DNA of 64,000 nt. Source: Streptacidiphilus pinicola (GTDB taxonomy: Bacteria; Actinomycetota; Actinomycetes; Streptomycetales; Streptomycetaceae). The stretch's first letter is position 1. Every line of letters starts with the position of its first letter. The position numbers were made by a program, and so were the translations under genes. The DNA is taken from assembly GCF_003258295.1 (NCBI RefSeq), contig NZ_QKYN01000066.1, positions 27,055-91,054 on the forward strand. Direction: 5' to 3'. The notes beneath the pieces were generated by a model that was not told where the DNA came from, searched no databases, and worked only from the letters and a program-made list of their open reading frames with translations. This document shows positions 1 through 7,790 of this stretch, piece after piece.

Positions 1-63
1 TACTACCTGGCCAACGACGGCTACGGCGTCCTGGCCGGCCCCTTCCGCCTGACGGTCGGCTGA
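1..63 (+). CDS. 3' end of an unidentified protein-coding gene
   Basis: The first 60 bases read in frame as 20 residues, starting YYLAND and ending RLTVG, followed by TGA. The codons have G or C at nearly all third positions, as expected for coding DNA here. The gene enters from outside the window on the plus strand, 120 bases before the alpha-galactosidase, so it could be part of a sugar-degradation group. Too little is present to name a family. Confidence 0.55.
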   Translation, partial: YYLANDGYGVLAGPFRLTVG

Positions 64-183
64 TCACCGGCCGACCGGCGGCTGACCCTGCGTCAACTAT
101 TGACGTCGCCATGCGGACCCTGTGAAATGCCGGTGCGTTGAACTTCGTTTGGTCCTGTTGCCTTCTGTCGCGGAGGATGCACG

Positions 184-2355
184 ATGCACCGAAGGGTCCG
201 CACCTTACTGGCCGGCACCGCGGTCATGGCAACGGCGCTGCTGGGACTCGCTCCCGGCGGCGCCGTCGCCGCGCACGCCGAGTCGAACGGCGTCGCGCTC
301 ACGCCGCCGATGGGCTGGAGCAGTTGGAGCTTCATCCGGAAGAACCCCACCGAAACGAACATCGAGGCACAGGCCCTGGCGCTGAAGAACAGCGGCCTGC
401 TCGCCCACGGCTACCAGTACGTCAACGTGGACGACTTCTGGTACCTCAACCCCGGTAGCACCGTGGACTCCTACGGCCGCTGGGCCACCGACACCGGCCG
501 TTTCCCGCACGGCATGGGCGCGGTCGGCAGCTATGTCCACAGCCTGGGGGAAAAGTTCGGGATGTACCTGACGCCCGGCATCCCCGTCGCCGCGTACAAC
601 CAGAACACGCCCATCGAGGGCACGAGTTGGCACGCCCGTGACATCGTCTCCGACACCACGGACTACGAGACCAACTACAACTACGGCTCGGGCTCGATGT
701 ACTACATCGACTACGCCAAGAACCCGGCCGCCGCGCAGGCCTTCCTGAACTCCTGGGCCGACCAGCTCGCCTCCTACGGCGTCGACTACCTGAAGATCGA
801 CGGCGTCGGCGACTGGGACACCGCCGACATCCAGCACTGGTCGCAGGCGCTGAACCAGGCCGGCCGGCCGATCCACCTGGAGCTCTCCAACAGCCTCGAC
901 CCGGCCAATGCCGCCACCTGGCGCCAGTACGCCAACGGCTGGCGGATCGAGGGCGACGTCGAGTGCTACTGCGGCACCGGCTCCTACCCGCTGACCAGCT
1001 GGAACAGCGTCTCCTCCCGATTCTCCGACGTACCGAGGTGGATCCCGTTCGCCGGCCCCGGCGGCTGGAACGACCTCGACTCGGTCGAGGTCGGCAACGG
1101 CTCCAACGACGGCCTGTCCGTGGACGAGCGGCAGACCCAGCTCACCCTGTGGGCCGTCGAGGACGCGCCGCTGCTGCTCGGCACCGACCTCACCAACCTC
1201 GACCCGACCGACCTGTCGCTGCTCACCAACGACCGCGTGATCGCCGTGGACCAGGCGGGCAACCCCGCGCACCCCGTCGACCAGGTCGCCGCGCAACAGG
1301 TGTGGAGCGCGGCCAACGCGGACGGCAGCTACACCGTCGCACTGTTCAACCTCGGGTCGGGCACCGCGACCGCCACCGCGCACTTCACCGACCTCGGCTT
1401 CAGCGGCGCGGCCGACGTCCAGGACCTGTGGAGCGGCGCCGACCTCGGCAGCTCCACCGGAACCTTCTCGGCCTCGCTGGCCGCCCACGCCTCCCGCCTG
1501 CTGCGGATCACCCCCGCCTCCGGCGACGCGTTCACGACCATGCACTACGCCGTCGTCAACGCCGCGACCGGCCAGTACCTCGGCACCAGCGGCTCCTCGC
1601 TGGTCACCGCGGCCGCCGACGGCGCCGCCGACCAGCAGTGGCAGCTCGCCCCGGCCGGCGATCAGGGCTACCGGATCGCGAACACCGCCAGCGGCGAGCT
1701 CGCCAACATCCCCGGCGGCAGCACCGCCGCGGGCACGCAGCTGATCCAGTACCCGGACGACCACAGCGCCAACTCCCAGTGGACCTTCACCCCGAACGGC
1801 TCCGGCGGCTACACCGTCGCCTCCCGCTCGGACGGCCAGGTGCTGGACGTCAGCGGCTCCGCCGTCGTCCAGCAGCCCGCGAGCGGCGCGGCCTCGCAGA
1901 GCTGGAAGCTGGTGCCGGTGCTGACCCCGGGCGCGCAGTACCGGATCGCCAACGGCGCCACCGGCGGCCGGATCGACGTGAGCAACGACTCCACCGCCGA
2001 CGGCGCGAGCATCCTGCAGTGGCAGGACAACGGGCAGGCCGACCAGCGCTGGTCCTTCACCGCGCAGTCCGGCGGCGCGGTCACCGTGGTCAACGCGAAC
2101 AGCGGCAAGCTGCTCAACATCCCCGGGCCGACCACCGGCCAGGGCACCCAGCTGATCCAGTACCACGACGACGGCAACAGCAACTCCCGCTGGCAGGTGC
2201 TGGACGCGGGCCCCAACCTGGTGCAGTTCCGCAGCGTCTACGACGGCCAGCTGATCGACCTGAACAACAGCGGCCGGTCGAACGGCACCTCGGTCCTGCA
2301 GTGGCCCGCCGACGGCGGCGTCAACCAGACCTGGACGCTGCTCGCGCCGGAGTAG
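184..2355 (+). CDS. Secreted GH27 alpha-galactosidase with two ricin-type lectin domains
   Basis: Predicted secreted glycoside hydrolase of family 27, releasing terminal alpha-D-galactose (a related specificity is possible). Residues 1-33 form a signal peptide. The catalytic (beta/alpha)8 barrel follows: TPPMGWSSWS at about 40-49, and the nucleophile Asp in DYLKIDG near residue 207. A beta-sandwich domain lies at about 355-435. From about residue 445 there are two ricin B (CBM13) domains with six QxW-type motifs (QQWQL, SQWTF, QSWKL, QRWSF, SRWQV, QTWTL), three per domain, which probably anchor the enzyme on galactose-rich polymer. The start is supported by GGAGG at about 172-176. At 723 residues it is typical of actinobacterial GH27 enzymes with lectin modules. 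A galactosidase is a confident call; the exact substrate is not. Confidence 0.93.
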   Translation: MHRRVRTLLAGTAVMATALLGLAPGGAVAAHAESNGVALTPPMGWSSWSFIRKNPTETNIEAQALALKNSGLLAHGYQYVNVDDFWYLNPGSTVDSYGRWATDTGRFPHGMGAVGSYVHSLGEKFGMYLTPGIPVAAYNQNTPIEGTSWHARDIVSDTTDYETNYNYGSGSMYYIDYAKNPAAAQAFLNSWADQLASYGVDYLKIDGVGDWDTADIQHWSQALNQAGRPIHLELSNSLDPANAATWRQYANGWRIEGDVECYCGTGSYPLTSWNSVSSRFSDVPRWIPFAGPGGWNDLDSVEVGNGSNDGLSVDERQTQLTLWAVEDAPLLLGTDLTNLDPTDLSLLTNDRVIAVDQAGNPAHPVDQVAAQQVWSAANADGSYTVALFNLGSGTATATAHFTDLGFSGAADVQDLWSGADLGSSTGTFSASLAAHASRLLRITPASGDAFTTMHYAVVNAATGQYLGTSGSSLVTAAADGAADQQWQLAPAGDQGYRIANTASGELANIPGGSTAAGTQLIQYPDDHSANSQWTFTPNGSGGYTVASRSDGQVLDVSGSAVVQQPASGAASQSWKLVPVLTPGAQYRIANGATGGRIDVSNDSTADGASILQWQDNGQADQRWSFTAQSGGAVTVVNANSGKLLNIPGPTTGQGTQLIQYHDDGNSNSRWQVLDAGPNLVQFRSVYDGQLIDLNNSGRSNGTSVLQWPADGGVNQTWTLLAPE

Positions 2356-2372
2356 GGTCCGCAGGTGGTTGC

Positions 2373-2876
2373 ATGGGGGCCGTGACGATCGACGAAGCCA
2401 TCCTCACGGCCCTCCGCACCCACACCACGCTGACCCTCGCCTACACCGACGCCGAGGGCCCGCAGGGGTGCGCCGTGCTCTACGCCGTGACCGACGCGGG
2501 CGCCGCCGTCTTCGTCACCGCCGCCACCACCCGCCACGGCCGGGCCCTGGCCGCCGACCCGCGGGCCGCCTTCACCGCCCAGGCCGACGGCCAGCGGTGG
2601 ACCGAGCTGACCGGCGTCCAGGGCCGCGGCCTGGTCCACCGCCTGCCCGAGGGCAGCCCGGAACGCGCCGCCGCCTGGGCCGCGTACACGCAGCGCTTCC
2701 CCTTCGTCACGCACGATGAACGGCTCGCCGCGGCACTGGCCGCGACCGACCTGTGGGAACTGCGTCCCAGCTGGCTGCGGCTGATCGACAACGGCCGCGG
2801 CTTCGGGGTCAAGACCGAGTGGAGTGCCGGGCAGGCGGGCCGGGGGGCGACCGAGGAGCCTCGGCCCAAGGGTTGA
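2373..2876 (+). CDS. Pyridoxamine 5'-phosphate oxidase-like FMN-binding split-barrel protein
   Basis: A 167-residue protein resembling the PNPOx-like split-barrel flavoprotein superfamily. It has the early strand pattern TLTLAYTDAEGPQGCAVLYAV, then an AAFTAQ..W.ELTGVQ stretch and a C-terminal LWELRPSWLRLIDN segment typical of this fold. Such proteins bind FMN or F420, or bind haem, and most have no assigned substrate, so vitamin B6 synthesis should not be assumed. The ATG at 2373 has an AGGTGG-like site 4-9 bases upstream and lies 17 bases after the galactosidase stop, so the two may be co-transcribed. An F420-dependent role is possible because F420 synthesis (fbiC) is in the window, but nothing here decides it. 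Confidence 0.75.
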   Translation: MGAVTIDEAILTALRTHTTLTLAYTDAEGPQGCAVLYAVTDAGAAVFVTAATTRHGRALAADPRAAFTAQADGQRWTELTGVQGRGLVHRLPEGSPERAAAWAAYTQRFPFVTHDERLAAALAATDLWELRPSWLRLIDNGRGFGVKTEWSAGQAGRGATEEPRPKG

Positions 2877-2904
2877 AACAAGAGCCGCAGGGCACGACCA
2901 TAGA

Positions 2905-2930
2905 ACCGGATGCCGTCGGGTGCATCCGGT
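2905..2930. terminator. Perfect 9-bp hairpin between two plus-strand genes
   Basis: ACCGGATGC at 2905-2913 and its exact complement at 2922-2930 enclose an 8-base loop, 28 bases after the stop of the split-barrel protein. No U tract follows, as is usual for high-GC actinomycete terminators. It could instead be an operator for the next gene, whose ATG is 53 bases further on. Confidence 0.5.
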
Positions 2931-2983
2931 GGTCCCGCTGCACGTGGACGAGCACGTGAACGTAGCGGTTGGGAGGCGGTGGG

Positions 2984-3556
2984 ATGGCCACACCGTCGGT
3001 CGCACCACAGCCCTCGGCGCCGGTTCCGCGCCGCGGCAATCCCCTGCGCCGCCGCACGGACGCCCTGAGGTTCTGGGTGCGGGTGATCTTCGCCGCGGCC
3101 CTGGGCATCGCGGTCGCGCTCACGGTCCTGCTCGGCCTCCACCTCTACGCCGACGGCCGCGCCCAGGCCGCCCGCCAGGCCGCCGGGCTGCACCGGGTCG
3201 ACGCCGTCGCGGCGACCCAGCCGGTCTCGGCCGGCGTCGACACCTGGATCGCCACCCTCACCTGGACCGACAACGGCCGCTCCCACCGCGAGCAGGCCCC
3301 CGTCCCACCCGCGACCGCGCCGGGCGACCACGTGACCGTCTGGGTCAACTCCCAGGAGGTCCCGCAGCCGGACCCGATCCCCGCGGTCCAGAGCGCCGGC
3401 AGCGCCGCGACCTACTCACTGGCGATCTTCTCCGGCGCGGTCCTGCTGCTCTCCGGCGGCTACGCCTACACCCGGCACCGCATCGACACCTCGGCCTGGA
3501 AGTCCTGGGAGAACGAGTGGGCCAAGGTCGAGCCGGAGTGGACCCACCGTCACTGA
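2984..3556 (+). CDS. Rv1733c-like two-TM membrane protein
   Basis: A 190-residue membrane protein of unknown function. After a Pro-rich cytoplasmic N-terminus comes the NPLRRRTDALRFWVRV segment, which is characteristic of the Rv1733c family of mycobacteria and streptomycetes. The first membrane helix is at about 30-52. An extracytoplasmic stretch of about 90 residues follows, and a second helix near 138-157 leads to a short charged tail (SWENEWAKVEPEW). The ATG at 2984 is preceded by GGGAGG at 2971-2976 with 7-base spacing, which favours it over an upstream in-frame start. Family members in mycobacteria belong to the dormancy (DosR) set, but no DosR-type box was recognised here. Confidence 0.72.
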   Translation: MATPSVAPQPSAPVPRRGNPLRRRTDALRFWVRVIFAAALGIAVALTVLLGLHLYADGRAQAARQAAGLHRVDAVAATQPVSAGVDTWIATLTWTDNGRSHREQAPVPPATAPGDHVTVWVNSQEVPQPDPIPAVQSAGSAATYSLAIFSGAVLLLSGGYAYTRHRIDTSAWKSWENEWAKVEPEWTHRH

Positions 3557-3588
3557 TCCACCCCGGGCCCGCCTGCTCTTTGCGTGTG

Positions 3589-5169
3589 TCAGCCCAGCGT
3601 CACGTCGTCGTAGAGGGTGTACGTCGGGTCGCCGGGGTAGTTGTCGTCGTGGCTGACGAGCGTCAGCGTGTAGCTGTGCCCGGCCGTGACGGCGTTGGTC
3701 AGCTGCGTCCACCCGGAGTTGGACACACAGGTGTTGGCCAGGACAGTCTGCGTGGTACCGGCGGTGTTGTCCTTCAGCGTTGCGGTCGCCCAGTCGTACT
3801 GCACCGTGTCGGGGCAGACGTTGTCGTACCAGAAGGACAGCTGCGAGGTGCCGCTCGGTGCGGTGAAGGTCTGCGCGGCCGTCGAGTCGCCGTTGGTCGC
3901 GGTCTGCGCGCCCAGCTGCGCGGCGTAGCTGCCGGAGTGCGCACCGGAGTTGACCACGCTGGTGGTGCCGGTGGTGGTCCAGCCGGTGAAGTCACCGGAC
4001 TCGAAGCCGCCGTTGGCGACGCCGCCGCCACCGCCCGCCTGCGGGTTGACCGTCCAGCTGAAGCTGGCGCTGCCGGACACGCCGGTGCCGTCCGTGGCGG
4101 TCACCGTGACCTGCGAGGTACCGGCCGTGCTCGGCGTCCCGGACACCACCCCGGTCGAGGAGTTGAGCGACAGCCCGGCCGGCAGGCCGGTCGCGCTCCA
4201 GCTCAACGTCTGACCCGAGGCCGAGTCACTGCCCTGCAGCTGCAACGAGGCGGCGGTACCGGCGGTCGAGGTCTGCGTTCCCGGGTTGGTCACCGTCACC
4301 GTGTTGCCGGTACCACCGGAGGTACCGAACACGTCGGTGATCGGCGTCGCGTTGACGGCGTTGTTCGTCGGCGCCACCCCGAGGCTGTCCTCGACGGTGC
4401 GCAGCACGTTGTCGTGCGTGATGTTCTCGCTGTACTGACCCGGCGTCACACCCTGGCCCACCATCAGGGTCGGGATCTGGTTGCTGGCGCTGGAGTCGTC
4501 CTCGTCCCAGGTGACCACGAGCAGGCTGTTGTGGGCCTTGGCCCACTGCGCGTAGCCGTCGATGTTGCTCTGCAGCCAGCTGTCACCCTGCTGGATCGTG
4601 CCGTCGTGCATGTCGTCCTGGAGGTTCGGCACGACGAACGACAGCTTGGGCAGCGTGGTGTAGTCGCTCGGGAACGCCGCGAAGGTGCGGTTGTCGGCCG
4701 CCGGGACGTCGGTGAAGTCCGACCACGGGTTGTGCTTGCGCGCGTAGTTGCCGCTGGTGCAGCCGGTGTAGCCGTCGGACGGCATCGACTCCGAGTAGCC
4801 CGTGAAGGTCTTCCCCGCCGCGAGCGTCTCCCCGCCGAGGTCCGGCCCTGAGAAGCTGTGCGGGCAGCTGTCGTCGCTCACGCCCTGGGTCGAACCGGAG
4901 AAGAGCTCCAGGTAGTTCGGCTCACTGGGGTGGGTGACGGCGAACGACTGCGTGAACACCGCGCCCTGGGAGGCGAGGTTGTTGATGTACGGCGCCGAGG
5001 AGCTGCCGATGATCTCGTCGTAGGCGTGGTTCTCCTCGATCACGACCACGATGTGGTCGAACGCCGGCACGCTCGTCGCCGCGCGCGCGGCGGTGGCCGG
5101 CGCGGCAAGTCCCGCCACTGCGGCGCCGAGCGCCGCCAGCGTGGCGAGGGTGGTTCGGATGGGCTTCAC
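3589..5169 (-). CDS. Secreted acid phosphatase / phosphoesterase with Ig-like and C-terminal beta domains
   Basis: A predicted secreted phosphomonoesterase or phospholipase-type enzyme of the PF04185 phosphoesterase superfamily. The GTG at 5169 has a GGGAGA site 9 bases upstream and opens an ideal signal peptide (KPIRTTLATLAALGAAVAGLAAPATAARA). The catalytic domain runs to about residue 300. It has the N-terminal metal motif IEENHAYDEI near 44-52, HPSEPNYLELFSG, and DEDDSS further on. A putative Ig-like domain (about 315-390, GLPAGLSLNSSTGVVSGTPSTAG, He_PIG type) follows. The last ~130 residues are a beta-sandwich module beginning NGGFESGDFTGW, with two Cys. A GGGGG linker separates the modules. 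Gene is monocistronic; a perfect 20-bp palindrome lies about 140 bases upstream. Confidence 0.88.
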   Translation of the reverse strand: MKPIRTTLATLAALGAAVAGLAAPATAARAATSVPAFDHIVVVIEENHAYDEIIGSSSAPYINNLASQGAVFTQSFAVTHPSEPNYLELFSGSTQGVSDDSCPHSFSGPDLGGETLAAGKTFTGYSESMPSDGYTGCTSGNYARKHNPWSDFTDVPAADNRTFAAFPSDYTTLPKLSFVVPNLQDDMHDGTIQQGDSWLQSNIDGYAQWAKAHNSLLVVTWDEDDSSASNQIPTLMVGQGVTPGQYSENITHDNVLRTVEDSLGVAPTNNAVNATPITDVFGTSGGTGNTVTVTNPGTQTSTAGTAASLQLQGSDSASGQTLSWSATGLPAGLSLNSSTGVVSGTPSTAGTSQVTVTATDGTGVSGSASFSWTVNPQAGGGGGVANGGFESGDFTGWTTTGTTSVVNSGAHSGSYAAQLGAQTATNGDSTAAQTFTAPSGTSQLSFWYDNVCPDTVQYDWATATLKDNTAGTTQTVLANTCVSNSGWTQLTNAVTAGHSYTLTLVSHDDNYPGDPTYTLYDDVTLG

Positions 5170-5310
5170 GGTTTGGGTCTCCCGAAGTCTTCCCGAATCG
5201 CTCCGACGCGGCCGCAATCCCCGGCCGCCGCCTGCCACCGTGTCGCCAAGTCGTGCTCACGACAAGAGAAATCCTGCACTCTTGCCCGGAAATTCACCCA
5301 CCGTGAAGCA

Positions 5311-5330
5311 TGTGAAGAACGTTCTTCACA
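5311..5330. promoter_or_regulatory. Perfect 20-bp palindrome upstream of the secreted phosphoesterase
   Basis: TGTGAAGAACGTTCTTCACA reads identically on both strands. It lies 141 bases upstream (minus sense) of the phosphoesterase start and 31 bases from the stop of the next gene. A second TTCAC/GTGAA dyad lies beside it (5292-5296 and 5303-5307). This looks like an operator for a dimeric regulator; a terminator is less likely because there is no loop or U tract. Confidence 0.55.
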
Positions 5331-5361
5331 GCGAACCCCCAGGTTTGCCTGACCGAGCCGG

Positions 5362-6018
5362 CTAGCCCACCGAACCCGCCCGCGGGAAGCGAGCCGCGTA
5401 GGTCTCCAACCCGTCCCCCGCCAGGTCCTCCAGATGCGCGGTCCTGCCCGTCATCGTCATCACCAGCGAGAGCATCGGCCCGCGCACCTCCGGCCCCTCC
5501 CCGTGCGTCCAGCCCACATCCTCGGCCCGCAACCGCACCCCGGCGATCCGGTTCTTCGAACCGATCAGCAGATTCGAGCCCTGGAAGAAGTCCGCGGTGC
5601 GCACCAGCGCCTCCTCCGGATACACCCGCCGCAGGCCGAGCGGCCGCCGGATGTCCTCGGAGTGCACCACCGCCTCCCCCAGCATGGCCATCACCGGCCC
5701 GGGCGGCGACGTCGTCCGCCCCTGCGCGGCACGGAACTCGGCGATCGTCTCCTCCGGCGTCCCTTTCGTCCACGCGGCGACCCCGGCGGCGGAGAACTTC
5801 GGGAACTTGAACCCGGCCTTCGCCATCTCCCTCAGGAAGCGCGGCGGCGTCATCATCGCCGTCGACAGCATGTGCCCCAGCACCTGGTGCACGCTCCACT
5901 CACTGCACAGCGACCGCGTCCCCCACACCCCGGGCGTCCGCCCGACCCCCTCCAGATCCCCCAGCAACGCCTCCCGCTCCGCGTGGATCAGCGGCCACGG
6001 ACTGCCGTCAGCGCCCAT
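5362..6018 (-). CDS. Mycothiol-dependent maleylpyruvate isomerase-type (DinB-fold, TIGR03083-like) protein
   Basis: A 218-residue protein resembling the TIGR03083 / maleylpyruvate isomerase N-terminal family, four-helix DinB-like proteins that often use mycothiol and a metal. The opening EREALLGDLEGVGRTPGVWGTRSLCSEWSVHQVLGHML matches the family N-terminus (helix, then an ...W..HQVLGHM metal-ligand helix). GEAVVHSEDIRRPLG near the centre supplies the second and third histidine/acid positions. The start is ATG 6018 or the adjacent GTG 6021; GAGGTG lies just upstream. Substrate unknown. It is a single gene, divergent from the acyltransferase. Confidence 0.78.
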   Translation of the reverse strand: MGADGSPWPLIHAEREALLGDLEGVGRTPGVWGTRSLCSEWSVHQVLGHMLSTAMMTPPRFLREMAKAGFKFPKFSAAGVAAWTKGTPEETIAEFRAAQGRTTSPPGPVMAMLGEAVVHSEDIRRPLGLRRVYPEEALVRTADFFQGSNLLIGSKNRIAGVRLRAEDVGWTHGEGPEVRGPMLSLVMTMTGRTAHLEDLAGDGLETYAARFPRAGSVG

Positions 6019-6021
6019 CAC

Positions 6022-6394
6022 GATCACCTCACCGGACCGGCCTACTGGGTTCCTCCCACAAGTAGCACCGCCACCCCCCGGCCGCGACCCGGCAGACCAT
6101 TCGTCTGCATACGACTTGGGTCCGGCGGATGGCTTGTCAGGAACCTGGCAAGCCACGAATGAAACCGCCGGTGCGGTTTGAATTCTGCCTCCGGCGCCTC
6201 TCGGCGGCCCTGACCTGCTCAAACGCTGTCGGGCGACCATCGGGGCCGAATCCGCTGACGACCAATCAGGAAGGAGAGCCAGGACGCCGAGTTGAGCAAT
6301 CCACGAGCGCGCGGGCGTACAAATGGCCTGCAATTTCTCGATCCCCTCGTCAGCACCCTCCCGCCGCAGGACCACCTCCGAGAACGGATTTCCC
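6022..6394. other. Intergenic region between divergent genes
   Basis: About 370 bases with no convincing gene. It must contain the promoters of the DinB-fold gene (minus) and the acyltransferase gene (plus). Visible structure: a 7-bp hairpin AAACCGC/GCGGTTT at 6162-6179, and GGCTTG...CAAGCC pairing around 6131-6154. The long open frames crossing it are antisense or extension artefacts of high GC. Confidence 0.5.
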
Positions 6395-7582
6395 ATGGCC
6401 ACTGACGAAGTAATGGCCGGCCCGGCGCCGGTCAGAGAGAGAACGATCGGCACGAGCGACACGGCCGCCGAGGCGCAGCGCACACGTGCGTCCCGACTGC
6501 CGTCTCTGACCGGCCTGCGCTTCCCCGCCGCGCTGGCGGTGTTCCTCTTCCACTGCTTCATCCCGATCCCGTCACTGCAGCTCCTCGGGGACGAACGCAC
6601 CCAGTTCCGCCTCTTCGACTGGTTCGGCCAGACCGGCGGGCTCGGCGTCACCTTCTTCTTCGTGCTCAGCGGCTTCGTGCTGACCTGGTCGGCACGGGAC
6701 ACGGACACCGCGCCGCAGTTCTGGCGGCGCAGGTTCGTCAAGATCTACCCGAACTACGTGGTCGCCTGGGTGCTCGCCATGCTGGCCTTCGCCGGCCCCT
6801 CGACCCCGATCCACGTGGCGGTCTCCAACCTGTTCATGGTCCAGGTCTGGGTGCCCAGCTACGCCACCAACTTCAGCGTCGACCCGCCGAGTTGGTCGCT
6901 GGGCGCGGAGGCGATCTTCTACCTGAGCTTCCCGCTCCTGCTGGCGGCCTTCCGCCGCGTGAACCCGCGTCACCTGAAGTACTGGATCATCGGCGCGATG
7001 GCGGCCGTGTGGGCCACCCCGGCGCTGGCGTACGCCCTGTTCCCGAAGACCCCGCTGATCCCCGGCGGATACAGCTCGGTCTCGGCCTACTGGTTCAGCT
7101 ACGTGCTGCCGCCGGTCCGGCTCTTCGACTTCGCCCTCGGCATCCTGGTCGCCCTCGCGGTCAAGCACGGACGCTGGCGCAACATCGGCATCATCCCGTC
7201 CGTCCTGCTGCTGGCCGGCGGGTACTGGCTCACCTACCACGTGCCCTACCTCTACGCCCAGCGCGCGACGATGATCATCCCGATCGCCCTCCTGATCGCG
7301 GCCACCGCGACCGCGGACATCGAGGGCCGTTTCACACCCTTCCGCAACCGCGTGATGGTGTGGCTCGGCGAGATCTCCTTCGCCTTCTACCTGCTCCACT
7401 ACGTGGTGCTGGCCTCGCTCCGGAAGGCACTGGGCACCCAGACCTTCTCCACCGCGGCCGGCCTCTCGATCATGCTCGGCGCGGCCGTCGGCACGGTCCT
7501 GCTCTCCTGGGCCCTCCACACCGCGGTCGAGACCCCACTGGTCCGCCGCTTCAGCCGCTCCCGCCGCGCGAAGACCGCCTGA
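6395..7582 (+). CDS. Acyltransferase family 3 integral membrane protein
   Basis: A polytopic membrane O-acyltransferase of the acyltransferase-3 (PF01757, OafA/NodX-like) family; these transfer acetyl or other acyl groups to exported glycans, lipids or antibiotics. About 10 membrane helices. The conserved catalytic-type His is in the first helix (AVFLFHCF), with RRFVKIYPNYVVAW next, and PPSWSLGAEAIFYLSFPLL in the middle, all hallmarks of the family. The start ATG 6395 (MATDEVMAG) gives 395 residues, the usual family length; an upstream in-frame ATG would add a low-complexity stretch. A strong terminator follows directly. No glycan or polyketide cluster adjoins, so the acceptor cannot be inferred. 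Confidence 0.87.
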   Translation: MATDEVMAGPAPVRERTIGTSDTAAEAQRTRASRLPSLTGLRFPAALAVFLFHCFIPIPSLQLLGDERTQFRLFDWFGQTGGLGVTFFFVLSGFVLTWSARDTDTAPQFWRRRFVKIYPNYVVAWVLAMLAFAGPSTPIHVAVSNLFMVQVWVPSYATNFSVDPPSWSLGAEAIFYLSFPLLLAAFRRVNPRHLKYWIIGAMAAVWATPALAYALFPKTPLIPGGYSSVSAYWFSYVLPPVRLFDFALGILVALAVKHGRWRNIGIIPSVLLLAGGYWLTYHVPYLYAQRATMIIPIALLIAATATADIEGRFTPFRNRVMVWLGEISFAFYLLHYVVLASLRKALGTQTFSTAAGLSIMLGAAVGTVLLSWALHTAVETPLVRRFSRSRRAKTA

Positions 7583-7601
7583 ACCATCCCCGCCCACCAG
7601 A

Positions 7602-7633
7602 AACGCCCCGGACCGTGATCGGTCCGGGGCGTT
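7602..7633. terminator. 13-bp perfect terminator hairpin between the acyltransferase gene and tRNA-Arg
   Basis: AACGCCCCGGACC (7602-7614) pairs perfectly with 7621-7633 across a 6-base loop. It lies 20 bases after the acyltransferase stop and 9 bases beyond the tRNA 3' end, so it probably serves both converging transcripts. Confidence 0.85.
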
Positions 7634-7641
7634 CGCGCATG

Positions 7642-7714
7642 TGCCCCATGCAGGATTCGAACCTGCGACACCGGCTTTAGGAGAGCCGTGCTCTATCCCC
7701 TGAGCTAATGAGGC
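7642..7714 (-). tRNA. tRNA-Arg (anticodon CCU)
   Basis: The reverse complement folds as a 73-nt tRNA. The acceptor stem is GCCTCAT with ATGGGGC, the D arm holds AGCTCAGGGGATAGAGC, the anticodon stem CGGCT/AGCCG carries loop CTCCTAA (anticodon CCT, reading AGG), and the T arm is GCAGGTTCGAATCCTGC. CCA is not encoded. tRNA genes are common integration sites in actinomycetes, but no duplicated 3' end or integrase was found beside it. Confidence 0.96.
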
Positions 7715-7790
7715 TCGTGACTCCTGACAGGGTAGCGGATCACTGGGGCGGCGGTCCTCACCCGCTCGGCCGTGGGGCGACCGTGGGGGC

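Noticed and set aside
205..2166. A 653-residue open frame antisense to the alpha-galactosidase
   Set aside because: Very high GC leaves few stops in other frames. Its translation is Gly/Val/Arg/Asp-rich with no domain, while the plus-strand frame has a signal peptide, catalytic motifs and lectin domains.
2373..2876. Naming the split-barrel protein PdxH (pyridoxamine phosphate oxidase)
   Set aside because: It is shorter and lacks PdxH signature regions; only the fold is supported.
5292..5330. PHO box (PhoP site)
   Set aside because: TTCAC elements occur, but not as 11-base direct repeats; the arrangement is palindromic.
5362..6741. DinB-fold protein extended to 459 residues
   Set aside because: The extension runs antisense through the acyltransferase start; the family N-terminus begins at 6018 with a ribosome-binding site.
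7642..7714. tRNA-Arg as an occupied integration site
   Set aside because: No integrase and no second copy of the tRNA 3' end was seen within the window; the flanking gene is separated by its own terminator.
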